The translations under genes and the position numbers were made by a program. The notes under the pieces are model-generated. The model saw only the letters and a program-made list of their open reading frames with translations. It had not been told where the DNA came from and searched no databases. Of a stretch of DNA of 64,000 bases, positions 40,500 to 49,332 are shown piece after piece. The DNA is taken from positions 6,323 to 70,322 of the forward strand of contig DASRII010000468.1 in NCBI GenBank assembly GCA_035650075.1, written 5' to 3'. Position 1 is the first letter of the stretch. Each line of letters begins with the position of its first letter. Source of the DNA: DASSUC01 sp035650075 (GTDB taxonomy: Bacteria; Actinomycetota; Actinomycetes; Mycobacteriales; Micromonosporaceae).

Positions 40500-43400
40500 G
40501 AAGGACTGATGAGTAACCGCATTCTTTCTCGGTACCGGATGCAGCCGCTCTCGGTCAGTGCGGAGAGCGCCTGACTCGCGGTGGTCCGCGCCGCGGCCAT
40601 GTCCCCGGTCGCGGCGTGGACCTCCGCCTGGACCGCCATTGCCATGGCGGCGAGGTGCCGGAAGCGCCCGTCGCCGGCGGCGGCCAGCACGTCGGTGCAC
40701 GCGGCGGCGGCGCGCTCGTGCTCGCCCAGGCGGAGCAGCGTGGTGGCCGACCAGAACATCGCCTCACATTCGCTGAAGTCGCCCGGACACTCGCGGGCGA
40801 GGCGAATCGCTTCCTCGTGCCGCTTCGGGTCGGCCGCGATCAGACCCTGCACCGTGTAGACGACCGGGAGGAAGCGCTGGCCGTCCACTTCGACGATGAG
40901 CGTCATGGCCGCCGTCACCGCGTCGGTGGCCGCTTCGGTGTTGCCGCACTCGAACTCCAGCATTCCGAGGTTGGCCAACGCGCAAGCCTCGGCCAGGCGG
41001 TCGGGCAACACCCGCAATGCGGACAGCACGGCGACCAGGTGCTCCCGAGCCGCGGCCAAGTCACCCTGGGCCAGCAACGCCTCGACCAGGGTCAGTTGGG
41101 CAACGGCCGCGCCGAGGGCCATGTCCGAAGTGGAGAACAGGTCCATGGCCGTCGTGGTGTGCCTGACCGCGTCGTCGAGCCGGCCGTTACTGCGCGCCAG
41201 ATCGCCGAGGTTGACCCGGATGTTGCCGGCCAGGCCGGCGGGTGGCTGGAGGTCGAGGGCGCGCGTGTAGCAGTCCATGGCCCGCTCCGGAAGGCCCGAG
41301 TCGCCATAGAAGAGGCCGAGGTTGCTGAGGCTCGCGACGGCGCCTTCAGCCCAGCCGATCTCCTCGGCGAGGTCGACCGCGTGAGTCAGCAAGGTAATCG
41401 CCGCGGGGTCGCGGTCGAGCCACCAACGCGCGGTAGCCACACTCAGCCGGCCGGCGATCTGCGCCGCGATGTCGCCGGCCTCCTCGGCCAGCCGCAGCGC
41501 GAGCTCGGCCGCCGTGAGCCAGTCGGACATGAGCAGCCGGATACCGAAGTAGCCGCGCATCGTGTCGGCCAGCCGCCAGGCGGTCTCCGGCTCGCCGTCG
41601 TCGTCGGCGGTCGCGATCGCGGCGAGGAGGCTCGGGCGTTCCGCATCCAGCCACGCGATCGCGTCGGCATTGGAGACGAACAGCGACGGCTCCGCGTCGG
41701 GTCCGCCGGGCAGGCGCAGCATCTGCGGGTAGGCGACCTGCGCCGCCGCGGCGCAATGACGTAGGTAATGCGCGTAGAGGCGGCGGCGGGCGGCCAGGCG
41801 CGCGGACAGTGGCTCGACCGACTCGCACACGCCGAGGGCGTACCGATGCAGCAGGTCGTGCATCGCGAACCGACCGCCCGGCGTCGGTTCGATCAGGTGG
41901 GCGCGCATGAGCCGCCGGAGGTCGCCGTCGACCTCGGCCGCGGCGGTGGCGGCCGCGGCTGCCGGGCTGAAGTCTGGCCCGGGAATCGTGCTCGTCAGCC
42001 GGAACAGCCGCTGCCCGGCGGCGTCGAGGCGGTGGTACGAGTGGTCGAAGGCGGCCCGCGGGCCAGCTCCGGCGTCGTCGTCGAGGTCGAGCGCGGCCGG
42101 CCATACCGCGTCCTGCACCTCGGTCACCATGGCCTCGACGGTCGTGTGGCGGCCATCGGTGAGGTTGGCGGCGACCACCCGCAACGCGAGGGGCAGGTGA
42201 CCGCACAACCGAGCCAGCTCCGCCGCGTGCTTTGGGGCCGCGGCGACCTCGGGGCCTGCCATCCGGGCGAGCAGCGCGACCGCGTCAGGGCCGGGCAACG
42301 GGCCGAGCGTGATGCGATGGGCGCCGTCCCGGGCGACCACGCCGGCGAGGCGCTGCCGGCTGGTCACGATGACGAGTACGCCCCGGCCGCCCGGCAGCAG
42401 GTCACGCACCTGGTCGGCGTGGTCGGCGTTGTCGAGAACGACCAGCAGCTGGCGGTTGGCGACCGTACTGCGGTACACGGCGGCCGCCATCGGGACGTCG
42501 ACCGGGATCTGCGCGGGTGTCACACCGAGCGACCGCAGGAGCGAGGTCAGCGCGTCGATCGGCAGCATCGGCGGATCAGCCGAGTAACCGCGCAGGTTCA
42601 CGTACAGATGGTCGGCGCCGGTTCTGTCCGTCCACCGGTGTCCCCAGTGGACGGCCAGTGCGGTCTTGCCGACACCCGGTCCGCCGGTGATCAGCAGTGG
42701 GGCCGACTCACCGGCTCGCACGGCCCACGCATCCATCTCGGCCAGCTCGGTGTCGCGACCGGTGAAGTGAACGACATCGGGCGGCAGCTGAGCCACTGTC
42801 GGTCCGTCGGCGGCCGACGCGATCGCGATACCGAGGTACCGGCCCGGATCGTGGCCGCGGACGATCGCCAGGTACGCCTGCTGCAGCGGCTCGGACGGTG
42901 ACAGGCCGAGCTCCTCGGACAGCGCTTCACGACCCTCGTGATAGCTCGCGATCGCGTCTGCCGGCCGGCCCGATCGGTACAGCGCGGTGATGTGCAGACC
43001 GCGGAGGCGTTCCCGCATCGGCGATTCCACGAGGCATTCGCCGGCCGCCGTCGCCGCCTCGCGATGCTCGCCCAGCACCAACGTGGCGTGGATCAGGTCT
43101 TCGAGCGCGCTCAATCGCAGCTCGGTCAGCCGAACGATCGTCGGTCGCAGCCGGTCCACATCGGACACATCGGCCAGGGCGGCGCCGCGCCACTGATCGA
43201 GCGCGGTGGCGAGCAGCTTCCGGCCGACGGTCGTGTCGCCCGCCGCGATCGCGCCGCGGCCTTCGGCGATGAGGTCCTCCGCCACTGTCGAGTCGACCTC
43301 GTCGCGGCTGACGTCGATCCGGTACCCGTGCGCGTCCCGGACGATTCGCGTCTCGCCCACGACGCGACGCAGTCCGTGAATGTAGACCTGGAGGTTCTTG

Positions 43401-43588
43401 GCGGCGGTGCGCGGTGGAGCCTGGCCCCACACGGCGTCGATCAGCGTGTCGGCGGAGACCGGCCGGTTGGGCTGGCTCAACAGCATGGCGAGCACGACAC
43501 GCGCCTGCCGGCCACCGAGCTGGACCGGATGGCCGCCACGGGTAGCGGTGAGAACGCCCAGCACGCCGAAGCGCATCGATGCCGTCAC
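40496..43588 (-). CDS. AfsR/SARP-family regulator 2 (BTAD, NB-ARC and TPR domains)
   Basis: This protein is about 1030 residues from the GTG at 43588, which is preceded by a GGGAGGGAGG site. An in-frame GTG at 43615 and an ATG at 43576 are alternatives. FGVLGVLTATRGGHPVQLGG and LQVYIHGLRRVVGETRIV mark the OmpR-like DNA-binding region, followed by the BTAD domain. The STAND NTPase has Walker A TGGPGVGKTALAVHWG (near residue 308), Walker B LLVVLDNADH and CGHLPLALRVVAANL. TPR repeats (PERAMDCYTRALDLQ and others) extend to the end. It is the same architecture as SARP1 but clearly diverged. It is divergent from the LamG-protein/RHS2 operon, its likely target, across 184 bases. Confidence 0.92.
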   Translation of the reverse strand: MTASMRFGVLGVLTATRGGHPVQLGGRQARVVLAMLLSQPNRPVSADTLIDAVWGQAPPRTAAKNLQVYIHGLRRVVGETRIVRDAHGYRIDVSRDEVDSTVAEDLIAEGRGAIAAGDTTVGRKLLATALDQWRGAALADVSDVDRLRPTIVRLTELRLSALEDLIHATLVLGEHREAATAAGECLVESPMRERLRGLHITALYRSGRPADAIASYHEGREALSEELGLSPSEPLQQAYLAIVRGHDPGRYLGIAIASAADGPTVAQLPPDVVHFTGRDTELAEMDAWAVRAGESAPLLITGGPGVGKTALAVHWGHRWTDRTGADHLYVNLRGYSADPPMLPIDALTSLLRSLGVTPAQIPVDVPMAAAVYRSTVANRQLLVVLDNADHADQVRDLLPGGRGVLVIVTSRQRLAGVVARDGAHRITLGPLPGPDAVALLARMAGPEVAAAPKHAAELARLCGHLPLALRVVAANLTDGRHTTVEAMVTEVQDAVWPAALDLDDDAGAGPRAAFDHSYHRLDAAGQRLFRLTSTIPGPDFSPAAAAATAAAEVDGDLRRLMRAHLIEPTPGGRFAMHDLLHRYALGVCESVEPLSARLAARRRLYAHYLRHCAAAAQVAYPQMLRLPGGPDAEPSLFVSNADAIAWLDAERPSLLAAIATADDDGEPETAWRLADTMRGYFGIRLLMSDWLTAAELALRLAEEAGDIAAQIAGRLSVATARWWLDRDPAAITLLTHAVDLAEEIGWAEGAVASLSNLGLFYGDSGLPERAMDCYTRALDLQPPAGLAGNIRVNLGDLARSNGRLDDAVRHTTTAMDLFSTSDMALGAAVAQLTLVEALLAQGDLAAAREHLVAVLSALRVLPDRLAEACALANLGMLEFECGNTEAATDAVTAAMTLIVEVDGQRFLPVVYTVQGLIAADPKRHEEAIRLARECPGDFSECEAMFWSATTLLRLGEHERAAAACTDVLAAAGDGRFRHLAAMAMAVQAEVHAATGDMAAARTTASQALSALTESGCIRYRERMRLLISPS

Positions 43589-43772
43589 CGGCGCCTCCCT
43601 CCCGTCGCCGGTCACCTTACGACATTCCCGTTACGCGCCGCAGCCTGCGCATAAACCAACGTCATACCGGAGCCAAACCGCGTTGTCCGATTCTCTGCCG
43701 GTGGTCGGCACGCGCCGGCTGTGCTCGCCGTCCATCCGCGGGCGGTGAGCTTCCGCGACGGGGGAGGGCATT

Positions 43773-46700
43773 GTGCTATCGACTCGACGGATCGCGATCG
43801 CCGCCACGATCGGCCTGCTCGTTCAGTCGTTGGTAGGTTCCGGCCTCGCCTCAGCCGCCGGCGGCACGCCCGCGCAGGACGAGGCCGGTGCCCTCGCGGC
43901 TGCCCATACCGGCGGCCAACGTGTCGAGCTGCTGGGTCGCCGCACGGAGACGGGTCAGGTCTTCGCCAACCCGGACGGCACCTTCACGCTCCAGGAGCAC
44001 CTGCGCCCCCACTGGGTAAAGCGATCCAACGGGGTATGGGTGGACGCCGACCCCACGTTGCGACGCAGTCCGGACGGCACGGTCTCGCCGGTGGCGACAA
44101 CGGTCTCGATGACCTTCTCCGGTGGCGGCCACGCACCGATGGCGACCATGTCGAGCGCCGCCGGGACGATGTCGCTCACCTGGCCGGCCGCCTTGCCGGT
44201 ACCGGTGCTCGACGGCAACGTGGCCACCTACCCGGAGATTCTGCCCGGGGTGGATCTGCGCATCGTCGCCGACGTCGACCGGTTCACCCACATCTTCGTG
44301 ATCAAGAGTCGGGCGGCCGCGCGGAGCCCAGCCGTCCGGCGGCTCACGGTCGGGATCGACCTCGGCGGGCTGCGCCTGCGGCCCGGGGCAGGCCAGGCAC
44401 TCGAAGCCGTGGATGCCAGCGGGACCGCGGTCTTCCGCGGGTTGTCGCCCTTGATGTGGGACTCGACCGACAAGGTCGCCGCGGCCAGGGGCATCGCCAC
44501 CGACCCGAAGCAGGCGCCGGTGGCGGCCACCCTGTCGGGCGGCTCGCTGGTGCTCGAGCCGGACCCGGCCATGCTGGACGATCCGAAGACGCCGTTCCCG
44601 CTCTACATCGATCCGGAGTGGACACCGGTCAGCGGCCCCAAGAGCCATTGGTCGGTGCTGCGGCAGAGCGATCCGAGCACGTCGTACTACGACCGGAGCT
44701 CGATCGCGTCCTCCGACAGTACCTACGGCATGATGCGGGCCGGCTTCAACGACTTCGAGGGCCCGACCTACCGCGACCGCTCGGTGTGGCAGATGAACAT
44801 CTCGGCGGTGCGGTACATGCACATCAACACCGCCAAGTTCGTGCTCACCCAGCAATGGTCAGGCGCTGCCTGTACGGACGGTACCAAGCGATGGACCGAT
44901 CTGCGCCACCTCAACTCGACCTTCAGTTCGTCTACCACCTGGAACACGTCGTGGAACTCGAACGGATCGGGTTGGGGCGCCACGCTGTCATCGTCGGCGG
45001 CGATCAAACGGGCCGGCTACAGCTGCAAACCGGACCGGGTGGAGTTCCCGGTGACCGCCCAGGTAGCCGCCGACGCCGCCGTCGGCAGCAACTTCCTATG
45101 GGTCGGACTGAGGGCGCGCAGCGAGACCGACAAGTACTCGTGGAAGCGGTACAAGAACGACGCGTTCGTGGAAATCACGTACAACCGGTACCCGAACGCT
45201 CCCGCACCCGTCGCCGGCGCGGCCACCGACGGCAAGCCGTGCGCCACCGGTACCAGCCGGCCGTGGGTGACCACCGGCACGCCGACGCTGGCAGCCAAGC
45301 ACTCCGATGCCGACAACGGACAGGCGACACTGACCACGCGCTTCTACTGGTGGCCACTTGGCGGCACGCGGCCGGCGGACACCGCGACCACCGGCGTGAA
45401 GGACTACCCCGGCTCCAACGGCGCCAACGCCACCCCGACCCTGCCGGCCGGTCAGGTGCTCGACAGCACCACGTATGTGTGGCAGGCCCGTACCTTCGAC
45501 GGGATCGACTGGGGGCAGTTCTCCGCACCGTGTGAGTTCACCGCCGACACCGACCCCCCGAACAAACCGTCCTCGGTGACCGCCGGCTTCTACAACGCCT
45601 CGACGAGTACCGGTGGGCCGGGCATCGCGGACACCTTCACCTTCAATCCGCCCGCGACCGGAGCGAACGAGGTGACCGGCTACATCTACGCCCTCGACGG
45701 CGGCATCAACCCGGCGGCCGGCGTGTCGGTCGACACCGTCGACCCGAACACGTTCGTCGGTACCGCGTCGATCGCGCCGACCCACGACGGCACCACGGCG
45801 TTGAACGTCTGGACGAAGGACCGGGCCGGCCGTCCCTCCGACGGGTACGTCACGTTCACGATGCAGGTCTCGCCCGGTGGGCTCGCGGCCGAGTACACGT
45901 TCGAGGGCGCGAGCCCGACCGCGGACGTGACCAACCACGGGAACAACCTGGCGAGCCTCCCGGCCGGAGCGACCATTGTGGACGGTCGAACGAGCTCCGC
46001 GGCCGACCCGAACAAGGCGTTGTCGTTGAACGGATCCGGCTACGCCGAGACCGCCTCCAGCCCGCTCGAGTCGGTGGCGAACGGCAGTCCGGTGAACGTC
46101 CGTACCGATGCCAACTTCACCGTCTCCGCCTGGGTCAGGATCTCCTCCGCCGGTACCGTCGACCAGACGGCGGTAGCCATCAACGGCACCAACACCGCGG
46201 CCTTCGTGCTGGGCTACGGGTCGGAGAACAAGTGGGTCTTCCGGATGGCCGAGTCCGACCTGGCCACGCCGCAGGTACGTAGCGCGGTGTCCAGCGCCGC
46301 CCCGACGACGAACAAGTGGACCCATCTCGCCGGCACATACGACGCCACCACCAAGAAGCTGACGTTGTACGTCGGTGGCGTTGCTCAACCCACCACCGCG
46401 ACGTTGACAACCGGCTTCAACGCGACGAAGAAGCTGTCGATCGGCGCCCAGTCGATCGGCACCACCCACCCCAAGCCGCTGACCGGCGCGATCGACGATG
46501 TGCGCTTCTACAACAGCATCGTCAACCCGGTGGAGATCCAGCGGCTCGCGGCGCCCCGCAAGCCCGTGGTCACCGTTCTTTCCGCTGTACCGGTTCCCGT
46601 GGGTACCGGTCCGCAGGTGAAGTTCGACTCACTGGGCGACACGAACGTGACGGTCTTCCGGCACAGCCTGAACTTCCCGCTGCCCAACCTGACCAACAAC

Positions 46701-49307
46701 GCGGTCGGCGGCGCCTACACGCACACGTACCCGGCCGTGACCACCGCTAGTACGCAGACGATCCGAGCCCGGGCACAGGACGCCAACAACCTGCAGAGCG
46801 ACCTGGTGACGGTCACCGTCCAGTCCATCGCCAGCACGGTGTCGCTGACCGGCGTGATTACCGATGCGGCGGGCAACCCGATCCCCGGTGCCGCCGTATC
46901 GCTGAACCCCGGCGGTCTCACCACGACCAGTGCCGCGAACGGCTCGTACTCGTTCACCGGCTTCACGGCGGGTACCTACACGGTGTCCGCGGTGGCTGGA
47001 AACCGTTGCGCGGTAACCGGAAACACCGACGTAGCCGTCAACGGCGCGACAACGGTGAACCTGGCGCTGGTCGCGCAGGTCCGCGACGCGTTCGGGTACA
47101 GCTGCGGCGACGGTACCGGCGGCTACACGAACGCGACCACGCTGCTGCCCATCTCGGGAGACGAGGGCATCACGCAGGTGTCGCTGCCGTTCACCATGCC
47201 GTTCTACGGCCAGCCGACCACGGCCGTATGGGTCGACGTGAACGGCCTGGTGCTGGCGGCCAACCAGACCCATCCGCACGCGGACGACGCCGCCGCGCTG
47301 CCGAACCCGTCCGCTCCGAACAGCGTCATCGCACCGTACTGGGCCGACCTGGAAATCGACTCGAGCTCGGGTGTCTACACGCTCGCGAGCGGAAGCGCGC
47401 CCAACCGCTCGTTCACCATCGAGTGGCGCAACGTCTTCCCGCACGGCGACCCGGCGCACAGGTTCGGCTTCGAGACGGTACTCCGCGAGAACGGCGCCAT
47501 CAGCTTCGCGTACACCGGAATCGGCGATCCGGTCGAGGCCGGCGCGAACGCGGTCGTCGGCATCGAAAGCCAGGGCGGGTACGCCGGCCTGACCTACCTC
47601 GCCGACGAAGCGGCGCTGATCAGCGGCGGCTCGGTCACGTACTCCTACCCGACCAACCCCGGTACCCTGCCCAGCGCGACCATCAGCGGCACGGTGACCG
47701 CCGGCGGTGCGGCCGCGGCCGGAACGGTCGTGATCCTCGACCCGATCGGGCTGAGCACGGTCACCGACGCGACCGGTAGCTACCGCTTCGACGCGCTGGC
47801 CGACGGCGCCTACCACATCACCGCGCAGACCTGTGCCGAGTCGGCATCTGCCGACGTCACGATCGCGGGCGGCTCGGTGGTCAGCAACCTGGCCATCGCT
47901 CAGGGCCTCGACGCATTCGGCTACGTGTGCAGTGTCGCCTCGGCGCCGTGGATCCCCGCCGACACCACGGTCCTGCCGCTGTCCGGCGACGACCAGAGAA
48001 TCCCCGTCACACTGCCGTTCGCGGTGCCCTTCTACGGACAGAGCATCAGCAACGTGTGGGTGGAGACCAACGGGATCGTCTATTTCACCCAGCCCGTCGG
48101 CACGTACCCGGACAACCCGGCGCTGCCGACGGCCGAGCCCACCGGATTCGTCGCTCCACTGTGGGACGACCTCGTCATCGGAGCCACCGGTAGCGTGCGG
48201 ACCACGACCATCGGTACCGCGCCGAACCGGCAGGTGGTCCTCGAGTGGCGTAACGCCTCGTTCTTCACCGACTCCACGACGTTCGTCAGCTTCGAGGTGT
48301 TGTTGAGTGAGAACGGCAAAGTCACCTTCAACTACCTGGGCCTGACCAACGATCTGGGCCGCGGGGCCGCCGCGACGGTCGGCATCGAAGGTACCGACGG
48401 CACCTCGTACCTGTCGTATCTGCACGACGAGCCGAAGCTGTTGGATGGCGAGGCTGTCACGTTCACCTATCCGGGTACTCAGGGCGTGGGCCTGGCCACG
48501 CTGTCGGGTGCGGTGACGGTCGGGGGCGCCGGCGTTGCCGCCCCACTGACCGTGCTGCTCGCTCCGAGTGGACTGCGAACGGTCACGGACACCCTGGGTC
48601 GGTACCAGTTCGTCGGCCTGATGCCCGGCACCTACACGGTGACCGCGTACCACTGCGGCAGGTCGGCGGCTTCGGCGCCGACGGCGGTCAACACCGATGT
48701 CACCGTGCCGACGCTGAACATCGCGGCCGCCACGGGATCGTCCGGCAACTACAGCTGCGCCGAAAACACGGCCGCTTTCGTACCGGGTGACACGCAGGTG
48801 GTCCTGAGCGGCGACGACGTCGGTGTCACGGTCACCACGCCGTTCCCCATCACCGTGTACGGCACGACGAGCAGCACCCTCTGGTTGAGCAGCAACGGAA
48901 CCGCGCACCCGGCCGACCCGGGCACCTGGGTGCCCGACCGGACGGCGTTCCCCGACGCGGCCGCGCCGAACAGCGTCGTGGCCCCGTTCTGGGACGACCT
49001 GATGCTCACCGGCTCGGCCAGCATCTTCACCAAGACGACCGGTACGGCGCCGAACCGCCAGTTCGTCGTCGAGTGGCGCGATCCATCGTTCTGGAGCGAC
49101 TCGACCAGCCATGTGACCTTCGAGGTCGTGTTCTCGGAGAACGGCCAGATCTCCTATCGCTACGGCACCTCGAGCAACCCCCTGGCACAGGGCTCCACCG
49201 CCTGTGTCGGCTTGGAGAACGCCACCGGCACGGTCGGCTTCACGTACGGATGCTCCGTGCCTGTGCTCGTCAGTGGTCGCGCCATCACCTTCACGCCGGT
49301 CGCCTGA
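43773..49307 (+). CDS. secreted LamG and tandem beta-module protein
   Basis: This 1844-residue protein starts at GTG 43773, with a GGGGAGGG site just upstream, and has a Sec signal ending LASA near residue 28. The N-terminal region (QVFANPDGTFTLQEHLRPHW, DGNVATYPEILPGVDLRIVA) matches the front part of actinobacterial RHS proteins, and about 286-470 is DNRLRE-like. A LamG domain follows (about 706-930, AEYTFEGASPTADVTNHGNN). The last 820 residues are three units, each a carboxypeptidase-regulatory-like domain (SLTGVITDAAGNPIPGAAVS type) plus a beta-sandwich module (SGDDQRIPVTLPFAVPFYG type). There are no YD repeats and no toxin-like tip. It probably coats the cell surface or helps RHS2, whose gene starts 26 bases later. 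Confidence 0.88.
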   Translation: MLSTRRIAIAATIGLLVQSLVGSGLASAAGGTPAQDEAGALAAAHTGGQRVELLGRRTETGQVFANPDGTFTLQEHLRPHWVKRSNGVWVDADPTLRRSPDGTVSPVATTVSMTFSGGGHAPMATMSSAAGTMSLTWPAALPVPVLDGNVATYPEILPGVDLRIVADVDRFTHIFVIKSRAAARSPAVRRLTVGIDLGGLRLRPGAGQALEAVDASGTAVFRGLSPLMWDSTDKVAAARGIATDPKQAPVAATLSGGSLVLEPDPAMLDDPKTPFPLYIDPEWTPVSGPKSHWSVLRQSDPSTSYYDRSSIASSDSTYGMMRAGFNDFEGPTYRDRSVWQMNISAVRYMHINTAKFVLTQQWSGAACTDGTKRWTDLRHLNSTFSSSTTWNTSWNSNGSGWGATLSSSAAIKRAGYSCKPDRVEFPVTAQVAADAAVGSNFLWVGLRARSETDKYSWKRYKNDAFVEITYNRYPNAPAPVAGAATDGKPCATGTSRPWVTTGTPTLAAKHSDADNGQATLTTRFYWWPLGGTRPADTATTGVKDYPGSNGANATPTLPAGQVLDSTTYVWQARTFDGIDWGQFSAPCEFTADTDPPNKPSSVTAGFYNASTSTGGPGIADTFTFNPPATGANEVTGYIYALDGGINPAAGVSVDTVDPNTFVGTASIAPTHDGTTALNVWTKDRAGRPSDGYVTFTMQVSPGGLAAEYTFEGASPTADVTNHGNNLASLPAGATIVDGRTSSAADPNKALSLNGSGYAETASSPLESVANGSPVNVRTDANFTVSAWVRISSAGTVDQTAVAINGTNTAAFVLGYGSENKWVFRMAESDLATPQVRSAVSSAAPTTNKWTHLAGTYDATTKKLTLYVGGVAQPTTATLTTGFNATKKLSIGAQSIGTTHPKPLTGAIDDVRFYNSIVNPVEIQRLAAPRKPVVTVLSAVPVPVGTGPQVKFDSLGDTNVTVFRHSLNFPLPNLTNNAVGGAYTHTYPAVTTASTQTIRARAQDANNLQSDLVTVTVQSIASTVSLTGVITDAAGNPIPGAAVSLNPGGLTTTSAANGSYSFTGFTAGTYTVSAVAGNRCAVTGNTDVAVNGATTVNLALVAQVRDAFGYSCGDGTGGYTNATTLLPISGDEGITQVSLPFTMPFYGQPTTAVWVDVNGLVLAANQTHPHADDAAALPNPSAPNSVIAPYWADLEIDSSSGVYTLASGSAPNRSFTIEWRNVFPHGDPAHRFGFETVLRENGAISFAYTGIGDPVEAGANAVVGIESQGGYAGLTYLADEAALISGGSVTYSYPTNPGTLPSATISGTVTAGGAAAAGTVVILDPIGLSTVTDATGSYRFDALADGAYHITAQTCAESASADVTIAGGSVVSNLAIAQGLDAFGYVCSVASAPWIPADTTVLPLSGDDQRIPVTLPFAVPFYGQSISNVWVETNGIVYFTQPVGTYPDNPALPTAEPTGFVAPLWDDLVIGATGSVRTTTIGTAPNRQVVLEWRNASFFTDSTTFVSFEVLLSENGKVTFNYLGLTNDLGRGAAATVGIEGTDGTSYLSYLHDEPKLLDGEAVTFTYPGTQGVGLATLSGAVTVGGAGVAAPLTVLLAPSGLRTVTDTLGRYQFVGLMPGTYTVTAYHCGRSAASAPTAVNTDVTVPTLNIAAATGSSGNYSCAENTAAFVPGDTQVVLSGDDVGVTVTTPFPITVYGTTSSTLWLSSNGTAHPADPGTWVPDRTAFPDAAAPNSVVAPFWDDLMLTGSASIFTKTTGTAPNRQFVVEWRDPSFWSDSTSHVTFEVVFSENGQISYRYGTSSNPLAQGSTACVGLENATGTVGFTYGCSVPVLVSGRAITFTPVA
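46837..49305 (+). repeat. three tandem carboxypeptidase-regulatory plus beta-sandwich units
   Basis: Units of about 820 bases begin near 46837, 47670 and 48480. Each encodes an Ig-like regulatory domain of about 80 residues with the final GxYTVTA strand, then a module of about 185 residues with the order SGD(D/E)-LPF-FYG-NG-PYW/LWDDL-GxAPNR-EWR-ENG-GIE. The modules are similar but diverged, so the duplication is old. A fourth module copy lies in RHS1 at 34990-35530. Confidence 0.75.
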
Positions 49308-49332
49308 CGGCACATCACGGGAGGACAAGCAG

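Noticed and set aside
43773..49307. LamG protein as a third RHS toxin
   Set aside because: The N-terminal part resembles RHS proteins, but there are no YD repeats, no RHS core and no variable tip.
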